Translations under genes and position numbers: made by a program
The notes under the pieces: model-generated
Told to the model about the DNA's origin: nothing
Database searches by the model: none
Seen by the model: the letters and a program-made list of their open reading frames with translations, nothing else
Shown: piece by piece, positions 7,686 to 15,578 of the stretch
Numbering within the stretch: position 1 is the first letter of the stretch
Layout of the letters: each line of letters begins with the position of its first letter
Source of the DNA: Idiomarina sp. 34-48-12
GTDB lineage: Bacteria; Pseudomonadota; Gammaproteobacteria; Enterobacterales; Alteromonadaceae
Assembly: GCA_002279005.1 (NCBI GenBank)
Contig: NCJS01000001.1
Location: forward strand, 1 to 50,937
Direction: 5' to 3'
Length of the DNA stretch: 50,937 nt

Positions 7686-8846
7686 TTAAAGTCCGAAGAC
7701 GACTTTTTCGCTGGCGAGCATTCTGCCAATAAAGCGAATAATCAACAAACTCACAATCGCCGTAACTACCCCACTAACCAGTAATGGCAACCACTGCAAC
7801 GCTTCGCCCTTAATGATATCAAGTAGCGCTTGGTGCTGACCGGTTAGTGGTAAATAATATAGAACTGGGTTTTTGAGGCGTGCGAATTCAACGCCGAACA
7901 CCGCTAACATTGGCAGCATTAGTAGAAACGAAATGTACGTTTGCGCTTCTTTGAAGCTCTTGGCTCGGAAACTGACGAAGAGTTGAAGCGCCGTTGCGAA
8001 CAACGCAAGCGGTGCTAACATCAGTACCATCAACAGCATCATTGGCCACTCGATGGCAACGCTGATGCCTATTTCGTGTAATGGCAAGAAGCGGAAAATA
8101 AGCGGGATCAACACAACGCTTAATACACCACCGAACATGGCAAAACAGCTTGCTGCAAATGCCTTACCTAGAACCAACTGATGGGAACTAAGCGGTTGTG
8201 ATAATAGCAATTCAAGTGAGTTCCGTTCACGTTCTCCGGCACTAATATCAATGGCAACGTTCATGCCTGAGAAAAACACTGATAACAAGATAAAGATCAG
8301 GACGCTTCCCATCAAGATGGCAGAGCGAGAGCCTTTCGTAGCGGTATCGTGCTTAACCAGATCGATGGGCTGCACAACACGTGGATCAAGCCCACGCATT
8401 TGAAGACGAATAAACGAGAGTTTGCTGCTGTACCCTTCAATCGCTTTCTCGATACGGCGGATATCTGAGCGCTGTTTCGTGGCACTAAAATCAGCCGTTA
8501 GTGTTACTGGCGCCGGCTGGGCGGTGGCGATATCATCCGCCCACGTTTCACCAATAACCAATTCAATTGGCTGCTGACCTGCAGGCCAATCTTTCTCACG
8601 TTCAATAATGCCTTGTTGTTGTAGGTAATCAATGAGGGCTGGTGCGTGTTCTGCTCCTTTGATGTCAATCTCGACATCGCTTGGATCAGTGAGTTGACTG
8701 ATCATGACATAAAAGGCGACTGCCATTAGTAACGGACCGAAAAATGCGTAAGACATCGCTGCCATCACTGAGCGTTTGTCGCGAATTGCGTCTTTTAACT
8801 CTTTACGCCAAACAATTCCTACTGGACTGCGAACAGATTTGCTCAT
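7686..8846 (-). CDS. ABC-2 type exporter permease (NatB-like)
   Basis: 386 residues. One membrane segment near residues 28-50 precedes a large external domain (about 50-180); five or so hydrophobic segments fill the C-terminal half. The family signature SAGERERNSLELLLSQPLSS sits after the second segment and is typical of NatB/ABC-2 permeases that export sodium or peptides/lipids. It overlaps the ATPase gene by ATGA, so the two are translationally coupled. The substrate is unknown; NatAB is a sodium exporter in Bacillus, but that function cannot be transferred on architecture alone. R2 lies immediately downstream. Confidence 0.88.
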   Translation of the reverse strand: MSKSVRSPVGIVWRKELKDAIRDKRSVMAAMSYAFFGPLLMAVAFYVMISQLTDPSDVEIDIKGAEHAPALIDYLQQQGIIEREKDWPAGQQPIELVIGETWADDIATAQPAPVTLTADFSATKQRSDIRRIEKAIEGYSSKLSFIRLQMRGLDPRVVQPIDLVKHDTATKGSRSAILMGSVLIFILLSVFFSGMNVAIDISAGERERNSLELLLSQPLSSHQLVLGKAFAASCFAMFGGVLSVVLIPLIFRFLPLHEIGISVAIEWPMMLLMVLMLAPLALFATALQLFVSFRAKSFKEAQTYISFLLMLPMLAVFGVEFARLKNPVLYYLPLTGQHQALLDIIKGEALQWLPLLVSGVVTAIVSLLIIRFIGRMLASEKVVFGL

Positions 8847-9577
8847 GCAGCGATTCCCTCATCAGTTCCGATTATTTTGACAAACGCTTCTTCGAGCGCT
8901 GATTCGCCAGTCAACTGGCAAAGTTCTTCTGTGGTGCCTTGTGCGGCCACTTTACCTTTGGCAACCACAACAACCTGATCGCATAGTGCCGCCACTTCTT
9001 GCATCACATGACTTGAGAATAATATGCTGGTGCCTTGGCTGCGAAGTTCGCGCAATAAATCACGCAAAATACGTGTACTCATCACATCTAAGCCTCGGCT
9101 TGGCTCGTCAAGAATTAAGTGCTTAGGGCGGTGAACGATTGCCTGAGCTAGCGCCACTTTCATGCGTTGACCTTGTGAAAACCCAGTCGCTTTACGGTCG
9201 GCAATGGCCAACATATCTAAACGTTCAAGCGCTTCTTGCACTGCCGCTTGCCCAGCTTCTTTTTCAAGGCCGTGCAAAGCTGCGAAGTAAGCCACTTGCT
9301 CGCGGGCAGTTAAACGTTCATACAAACCAAATTTATCCGGGAATATGCCAATATTTCGGCGCGCTTCCAGCGGCTGTTTGCTTGCATCAATGCCATCAAT
9401 TAAAGCTTGTCCGCTGTCCGCTTTTAACAAGCCATAAATGGTGCGTAAGCAAGTTGTCTTACCTGCGCCATTTGGGCCCAATAGGCCGGTTATTTGTCCT
9501 TCAGGAGCAGTAAAAGTGAGTCCGTCTAGTGCGGTGACCTTACCAAATTGTTTGCGAAGTTCTGTCACTTGAATCAT
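8843..9577 (-). CDS. ABC transporter ATP-binding protein (NatA-like)
   Basis: 244 residues from the ATG at 9577, preceded by AAGGT. Motifs in order: Walker A GPNGAGKTT, Q loop, a signature loop written FSQGQRMKVALAQA in place of the usual LSGGQ, Walker B HLILDEP followed by the D loop SRGLD, and the switch histidine in LFSSHVMQEV. It powers the adjacent permease by ATP hydrolysis in the cytoplasm. An upstream in-frame start at 9619 would run into the preceding gene and is not needed. It starts 10 bases after the peptidase gene and so is the middle gene of a three-gene unit. Confidence 0.92.
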   Translation of the reverse strand: MIQVTELRKQFGKVTALDGLTFTAPEGQITGLLGPNGAGKTTCLRTIYGLLKADSGQALIDGIDASKQPLEARRNIGIFPDKFGLYERLTAREQVAYFAALHGLEKEAGQAAVQEALERLDMLAIADRKATGFSQGQRMKVALAQAIVHRPKHLILDEPSRGLDVMSTRILRDLLRELRSQGTSILFSSHVMQEVAALCDQVVVVAKGKVAAQGTTEELCQLTGESALEEAFVKIIGTDEGIAA

Positions 9578-9587
9578 TACAGTTACC

Positions 9588-11087
9588 TTACAGGCCTTTG
9601 CCATTTGAGTTGAGTACAAACGGCAACGGTTTTTGTTTTTGCAAACAACTCTCGTCGAGCGAAGCTAGATCTAGGGTTTCAATAAACTGAGCCGCTAATT
9701 TATTTGCACACGTATGCCCAGCAATAGTGTGTGAGCCATTTGGTGCGATCAAATGGCGACTATTCGGTAGCGTTTGTGCTGCTAGTGCCCCCCAAGTTGG
9801 TGGCGTAACTGGGTCAAGACGTCCCGAAAGCAATAAGCTTGGAATATCACTTTCTACCGGCTCAAACCAAGATTCAGGGCGAGGTACAGAAGGCCACACC
9901 GAGCACATCTCAATAAATGCATCTGCTGTTCGACTGCCGATGAAGTCATTTGCGCCGTCTTCTGCCAAAAGCTCATCAGTGGCGCGCGGTAAGTCTTCAC
10001 TACACAACACCGACAAGGTTAAGCCCATATACATTTCTGACTGCTGCATGCTGCTGCCAATTAAGCCTATTAGCGGCGTGTAATTACCGCGGTTCGTTTC
10101 TTGGATAGCGAATGGCAAGACCTGACGTGTCACCGGATGATAAAGACCAACGCGCATTACTGAAGTGAACCGGCCCGCGGTAATCAAAATATCTGTCGGT
10201 TTATTGGTTAGCGGATCATTAACCGTTAAAGAAACTGGGGTCGTTTCTAGTTGCTCAAGTGTTTCGGCATATGTCGCTTTCAGATTCGGAAAGGTAGTCT
10301 CACAAGCTTTTGAGCTCGCGCACTGTTCCAGTAGTAACTCAAACGAACCTGCACCATGGCGTCCAAACGGCCCAACGACCACTTCAGGCGGAGCAACGGC
10401 ATCAAGTATCGCTGCACGAACCGATTCCGGCGCTTCACGCATGTAAACTAAACCGGCACGAGAGCCATATGAACCACCGTACAAGTTAACTTGTTGGTAG
10501 CCTAAATGGGTACGAACCGCTTCAAAATCACGAATTGCGTTAACGGTATGGTATTGAGTTAGGTCTTCTTCAGTAAATTTTGCTAAACATTCGCCGGCAA
10601 TTCGTGAAAGCTCAATATCATCATCAGCTTTCACCAACTCATCAACATGGCTCAATTCGCAACTAAGAGGGTTGGATTTTCCGGTACCGCGCTGGTCGAT
10701 CAACAAAATATCGCGTTGTTTTCGCACATCGCTAAACATGCGATTGATCATAGCTGCAAGCTCGGTTGCTGCTTGCCCTGGACCGCCGGCTAGTATCAAT
10801 AACGGATCGGCCTTTTTATTCTCGCTTACAGCGGGTAGCACGGCATAGTTAATAGGAATTTGGCGAACTTCTGGTTGCTCGTAGTTTTCAGGAACCATGA
10901 GCGTACCACACAACACCTGCTCACTTATATTCTTGAGGTAACAGGAGGCAAGCGGTTTCTGCTGTGAGACTGGAGAAGTCGTTTCGGTCGCGACGTCTTG
11001 TGTTGCTGCGTGTGCGACAGCGGCACCGCACAGATAGAGTGTTAGCCCTAGCAAAAATACTAGAGTTGATATTCCCTTATTTAGCAT
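9588..11087 (-). CDS. Secreted alpha/beta-hydrolase, S33 family (tripeptidyl aminopeptidase-like)
   Basis: 499 residues with an N-terminal signal peptide (hydrophobic stretch to about residue 28, ending AHAA). The oxyanion segment ILAGGPGQAA (98-107), the DQRGTGKS motif (131-138) and the nucleophile elbow GGSYG with Ser206 are those of proline iminopeptidase/tripeptidyl aminopeptidases. The C-terminal TAP-like region has the acid in SGRLDPVTP and the histidine in NGSHTIAGH. It probably cleaves short peptides in the periplasm or outside the cell. It is the first gene of a unit with natA and natB; a link between peptide cleavage and the exporter is possible but not shown. Confidence 0.88.
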   Translation of the reverse strand: MLNKGISTLVFLLGLTLYLCGAAVAHAATQDVATETTSPVSQQKPLASCYLKNISEQVLCGTLMVPENYEQPEVRQIPINYAVLPAVSENKKADPLLILAGGPGQAATELAAMINRMFSDVRKQRDILLIDQRGTGKSNPLSCELSHVDELVKADDDIELSRIAGECLAKFTEEDLTQYHTVNAIRDFEAVRTHLGYQQVNLYGGSYGSRAGLVYMREAPESVRAAILDAVAPPEVVVGPFGRHGAGSFELLLEQCASSKACETTFPNLKATYAETLEQLETTPVSLTVNDPLTNKPTDILITAGRFTSVMRVGLYHPVTRQVLPFAIQETNRGNYTPLIGLIGSSMQQSEMYMGLTLSVLCSEDLPRATDELLAEDGANDFIGSRTADAFIEMCSVWPSVPRPESWFEPVESDIPSLLLSGRLDPVTPPTWGALAAQTLPNSRHLIAPNGSHTIAGHTCANKLAAQFIETLDLASLDESCLQKQKPLPFVLNSNGKGL

Positions 11088-11178
11088 GATTTGTTATCCG
11101 GTTGTAACAATTCATCCCAGTTTATCCCGATTCCGCGGTAGCTGGAAAGCTACAAACTGTAAAAGTTTGTTTTATTTT

Positions 11179-11589
11179 CTACTGAGATACTTGTTCTAAT
11201 CGAGCTTCAATAGCTTGTCGGATACTATCTTGCTCTGGTAATTGTCTTGCCCACAAAGCATCACCTAGCTCATGTAAATCGTCGATAAGAACGCTATGAG
11301 CAATAAATCGACCAATATCAAACGAGCGGTTGCGCTGAGCGAACTGAATCATGGTTTCGCCATTACAGCGAACGCGAGGATAGATATCACGAATACGAAG
11401 GCGATATTCACGTAATTTGTTACGAAATTCGTTGGCATTGTTGTGACGGACTTGGCTACAGAACAACAACGCCACATCATCACCGAACGTAGTCAGCATC
11501 GGTTGTGTAACCGCTGCGCCGCTAGTCATCAGTAGAGCCATACTTATTGTTACTATGAAGCTCGTGCGAGCCGTCCCAAAACCTTTCAT
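11179..11589 (-). CDS. Small exported hypothetical protein (possibly DUF3718-like)
   Basis: 136 residues. A signal peptide (about 1-27, ending SGAAVTQ) leads to a small domain with two cysteines, in LLFCSQV and RVRCNGETMIQFA. This pair, probably a disulfide, with the CNG motif recalls DUF3718 proteins of Shewanella and relatives; that assignment is from memory of the motif and is tentative. Start at the ATG 11589; the TTG at 11595 is an alternative. It stands between folA and the peptidase gene on the same strand. No function can be assigned. Confidence 0.7.
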   Translation of the reverse strand: MKGFGTARTSFIVTISMALLMTSGAAVTQPMLTTFGDDVALLFCSQVRHNNANEFRNKLREYRLRIRDIYPRVRCNGETMIQFAQRNRSFDIGRFIAHSVLIDDLHELGDALWARQLPEQDSIRQAIEARLEQVSQ

Positions 11590-11660
11590 AACCAACCGTT
11601 AAAGTATTATTAGAAAGGTATGTTATCGAGCCGTAGTTGCACCTGCAACGGATTAAAATG

Positions 11661-11705
11661 TTAAAACGCGCGCTCTTTTAACGCAATATTTACACTTTTA
11701 TTGCG
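11661..11705 (-). terminator. Hairpin pair after folA, possible weak terminator
   Basis: Right after the folA stop two stems can form on the folA message: CGCAATA with TATTGCG (11682-11688 and 11699-11705), then TTAAAA with TTTTAA around a GC-rich loop (11661-11681). There is no long U run, so termination is uncertain. Confidence 0.3.
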
Positions 11706-12215
11706 CTAGCGACGAACGTCTTTACGTTCGTAAACTTCTGTTACAAAAGAATGAGGGTTTTTCTCATCAGCAGGATGCTCAATCGACTCAATCAACTCCC
11801 AAGTGGCTTGCGCATGATAATCAGGGAAGAATGTATCGCCGTCAGTTTCTAATTGAATCTGGGTGAGATACAAACGCTGTGCATGAGGCAAGAATTCAGC
11901 GTAAACATGCCCACCGCCAATCACCATCAGCTCTTCGGTATGACCGGCCGCATGCACAGCTTGCTCTGGGCTACTAACCCAAATCACGCCCTGCTCGTCG
12001 GTATAAGGTTGCTGGTATTTGCGACTAAGGACAATATTGGTGCGCCCAGGCAACGGACGCCCAATAGATTCGTAGGTGGTGCGCCCCATAACGACGGGCT
12101 TTCCGAGGGTAACGCGTTTGAAGTGCTGTAGTTCAGCAGGAAGGTGCCAAGGCATTTTGCCGTCTTTTCCAATGACGCGATTGGCCGCCATGGCCGCAAC
12201 TAAAGCAATATGCAT
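11706..12215 (-). CDS. folA: Dihydrofolate reductase
   Basis: 169 residues. FolA reduces dihydrofolate to tetrahydrofolate with NADPH and is the trimethoprim target. The N-terminus IALVAAMAANRVIGKDGKMPWHLPAELQHFK contains the substrate loop and the W-H-L-P-x-E/D region; VVMGRTTYESIGRPLPGR is the NADPH-binding block and MVIGGGHVYAEFLP the second. The active-site acid appears as Glu in LPAELQ rather than the Asp of E. coli. A strong AAGGGGG ribosome site precedes the ATG. It follows obg on the same strand, with R3 (about 220 bp) filling the gap. Confidence 0.96.
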   Translation of the reverse strand: MHIALVAAMAANRVIGKDGKMPWHLPAELQHFKRVTLGKPVVMGRTTYESIGRPLPGRTNIVLSRKYQQPYTDEQGVIWVSSPEQAVHAAGHTEELMVIGGGHVYAEFLPHAQRLYLTQIQLETDGDTFFPDYHAQATWELIESIEHPADEKNPHSFVTEVYERKDVRR

Positions 12216-12237
12216 CTAACCCCCTTGAATACAAAAA

Positions 12238-12456
12238 CGATATTAGCTATTGGATATTAGATATTAGGTAAAACAATAACGATATTAGCTATTGGATATT
12301 AGATATTAGATATTAGCAAAACACAAATACCCGAAACATCAGTTCTAATATCCAATATCCGATAGCTAATATCGAATTCGCAGTTCTAATATCCAATATC
12401 TAATAGCTAATATCGAATTTGCAGTTCTAATATCCAATATCTAATAGCTAATATCG
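12238..12456. repeat. GATATTAG palindromic element R3 (two left, three right arms)
   Basis: The largest copy. Left arms start at 12238 and 12280, the second with one extra ATATTAG heptad. The core (CAAATACCCGAAACATCAGTT read as two halves around 12318-12344) follows. Three right arms start at 12345, 12386 and 12427, an exact 41-bp period, with GAATTTGCAGTT spacers. It begins 10 bases beyond the obg stop and ends 23 bases before the folA start codon on the minus strand, so any obg-folA read-through transcript carries it. Confidence 0.93.
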
Positions 12457-12465
12457 AATTTGCCT

Positions 12466-13707
<1,242 letters not shown>

Positions 13708-13720
13708 TTACTAACTGAAA

Positions 13721-13978
13721 TTATTCAGTTACGATGCTAACGTATTTGCGGTTTTTAGGACCTTTCTCCGCAAAAGAAACTTTACCGTCCGCTAATGCGA
13801 ACAAAGTGTGGTCACGACCAATACCGACGTTGTCACCAGCGTGGAACTTAGTACCACGTTGACGAACGATGATGCTACCAGCTAATACTGACTCACCACC
13901 GAAGCGCTTAACACCCAGACGTTTACTTTCTGAGTCACGACCGTTACGAGTTGAACCTGCGGCTTTTTTGTGTGCCAT
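13721..13978 (-). CDS. rpmA: 50S ribosomal protein L27
   Basis: 85 residues, the standard length. The N-terminus [20 protein letters not shown] is the conserved L27 tail that reaches the peptidyl transferase centre, with [23 protein letters not shown] after it. No N-terminal cleavable extension of the Firmicutes type is present. It lies 18 bases after rplU in the same operon and is followed by a terminator. Confidence 0.98.
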   Translation of the reverse strand: MAHKKAAGSTRNGRDSESKRLGVKRFGGESVLAGSIIVRQRGTKFHAGDNVGIGRDHTLFALADGKVSFAEKGPKNRKYVSIVTE

Positions 13979-13996
13979 GTGTCGTTACTCCTTCAA

Positions 13997-14308
13997 TTAA
14001 CCGTTAATACCAGTGATTTTCACTTCGGTGAACCACTGACGATGACCTTGGCGTTTCATGTGGTGCTTACGACGACGGAACTTGATGATGTTCACTTTGT
14101 CGCCACGACCGTGGTTGATAACTTCCGCCTTGATAGATCCACCAGAAACAAAAGGTGCGCCGATTTTCACGTCGTCACCGTTCGATAGCATTAACACTTG
14201 ATCGAACTCAACCACATCACCAGTGGCCGCTTCCAGTTTTTCCAGGCGGACGATTTGGCCTTCAGTTACACGGTGTTGCTTACCGCCACTTTGGAATACT
14301 GCGTACAT
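13997..14308 (-). CDS. rplU: 50S ribosomal protein L21
   Basis: 103 residues, matching the family length. [18 protein letters not shown] is the diagnostic L21 start and [14 protein letters not shown] the conserved basic C-terminal segment that binds 23S rRNA. It is the first gene of rplU-rpmA(-obg), driven by a near-consensus promoter about 56 bp upstream. Confidence 0.98.
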   Translation of the reverse strand: MYAVFQSGGKQHRVTEGQIVRLEKLEAATGDVVEFDQVLMLSNGDDVKIGAPFVSGGSIKAEVINHGRGDKVNIIKFRRRKHHMKRQGHRQWFTEVKITGING

Positions 14309-14363
14309 GTCTTTCTCCGATTTTCCCCGAGGGGTCTTTATTTGAATTAAATTCAGGGCGCGA

Positions 14364-14392
14364 ATTATATGCCCCTACGGGGCGAAATGCAA
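14364..14392 (-). promoter_or_regulatory. Strong sigma-70 promoter of rplU-rpmA
   Basis: On the minus strand, TTGCAT (14392-14387) and TATAAT (14369-14364) are 17 bases apart. The spacer contains a GCCCC/GGGGC palindrome. A GC-rich discriminator (CGCGCCC) follows, as in stringently controlled promoters. R4 ends 3 bases upstream of the -35 box. Confidence 0.8.
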
Positions 14393-14395
14393 CTA

Positions 14396-14484
14396 CGATA
14401 TTAGCTATTGGATATTAGATATTAGACAAACAATAAATACCCGATACATCAGTTCTAATATCCAATATCTAATAGCTAATATCG
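14396..14484. repeat. GATATTAG palindromic element R4 (simplest full copy, used as reference)
   Basis: The left arm at 14397-14425 and the right arm at 14455-14483 are each 29 nt and complementary at 27 positions. Between them is the 29-nt core (14426-14454) containing AATACCCGATACATCAGTT. The element occupies the gap between the ispB stop (GCTTTTGTTTTT flank) and the -35 box of the rplU promoter. Confidence 0.95.
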
Positions 14485-14495
14485 CTTTTGTTTTT

Positions 14496-15467
14496 CTAAG
14501 CGATGCGGTCGACGGCGATGGCGGCGAGCGCGTGCAGCGCCTCGCGATACGGCGACGCCGGCAAATGCGCGAGCTGCTGCTGAGCCAGCTCCGCTTCTTT
14601 TAATGCACGATTCCGCGTGTATTCCAGTGCGCCCGTGCGCTGCATTGCCGCAAGTACTTGCTGTAACTGGTCACGACCGTCACCCTGTTCAATCGCAACA
14701 CGAATCATTGCAGCTTCTTCGTCATTGCCATGCCACATGGCATACAACAATGGCAATGTTGGTTTCCCTTCAGCTAAGTCATCACCCGCTTGCTTGCCCA
14801 TGGTTTCGCTATCGGCGGTGTAATCGAGCAAATCATCAACCAACTGGAATGCAGTGCCAAGATGGCGACCATAAGCTGCCAGTGCATCTTCCACTTGCTG
14901 TGGCTGCCCAGCTAGGACCGCACCGAGTTGCGTGGCGGCTTCAAAGAGCTTGCCGGTTTTGCCGTAGATTACATCAAAATAGCTGGTTTCGGTGGTGTCT
15001 GGATCATTACAGTTCATCAACTGCAACACCTCACCTTCCGAAATAATATTCGTTGCGTCGGCAAGAATCTTCATCACCTTCATGGAATCTAACGTCACCA
15101 TCAGCTGAAACGCGCGGGTATACAAGAAATCGCCGACTAATACGCTCGCTTCGTTACCGAATACGGCGTTGGCGGTTTCTTTACCACGGCGTAGCTCTGA
15201 AGCATCAACAACATCATCGTGTAACAAGGTAGCCGTGTGAATAAACTCAATGATGGTAGCGAGGGTTAGATGCCCCTGCCCTTCGTAATTTACGGCGCGC
15301 GCGGCGGTGACAGCAAGTAGCGGACGCAGACGTTTGCCGCCACTGTTCACAATATACAGGCCCAATTGATTGATAAGAGCAACATCTGACTGAAGTTCAG
15401 CACCAATTAGTTGGTTCACTCCGGTCATGTCGTCGGCCATCAAGGCGTTGATTTCTGATAACTTCAT
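14496..15467 (-). CDS. ispB: Octaprenyl diphosphate synthase
   Basis: 323 residues. Trans-polyprenyl synthase making the ubiquinone side chain from farnesyl diphosphate and IPP. Both aspartate-rich motifs are visible: DDVVD at 84-88 in ATLLHDDVVD, and DDLLD in QLVDDLLDYTAD near residue 212. GGKRLRPLL is the IPP-binding block. In E. coli ispB is divergent from rplU; here it points the same way, lying upstream of rplU with R4 between them. The minus-strand stop is TAG, followed at once by the AAAAACAAAAGC flank of R4. Confidence 0.95.
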   Translation of the reverse strand: MKLSEINALMADDMTGVNQLIGAELQSDVALINQLGLYIVNSGGKRLRPLLAVTAARAVNYEGQGHLTLATIIEFIHTATLLHDDVVDASELRRGKETANAVFGNEASVLVGDFLYTRAFQLMVTLDSMKVMKILADATNIISEGEVLQLMNCNDPDTTETSYFDVIYGKTGKLFEAATQLGAVLAGQPQQVEDALAAYGRHLGTAFQLVDDLLDYTADSETMGKQAGDDLAEGKPTLPLLYAMWHGNDEEAAMIRVAIEQGDGRDQLQQVLAAMQRTGALEYTRNRALKEAELAQQQLAHLPASPYREALHALAAIAVDRIA

Positions 15468-15529
15468 AGCTTCAGTGTGACTGTTAAATTAAGCCAAAGA
15501 TTGTACACGAAATTCACTGATGGGCACAG

Positions 15530-15556
15530 AAAAAAGGCAGGCGCTCGGCCTGCCTT
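15530..15556 (-). terminator. Rho-independent terminator after the TonB receptor
   Basis: AAGGCAGGC (15534-15542) pairs with GCCTGCCTT (15548-15556) over a 5-base loop, and six T follow on the minus strand. It is 22 bases after the receptor stop. Confidence 0.87.
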
Positions 15557-15578
15557 GGTGTTTTTCTATCGCAATATG

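Noticed and set aside
9139..9513. A 124-codon plus-strand frame inside natA
   Set aside because: Shadow of the conserved ATPase on the other strand; low-complexity product and no start signals.
12238..12456. Regular repeats that might be a CRISPR array
   Set aside because: The units are inverted about a core, the spacers between units are near-identical (GAATTTGCAGTT) and only 11-12 nt, and no cas gene is present.
14603..15046. A 147-codon plus-strand frame opposite ispB
   Set aside because: Shadow of ispB, which has full catalytic motifs; no domain in the shadow.
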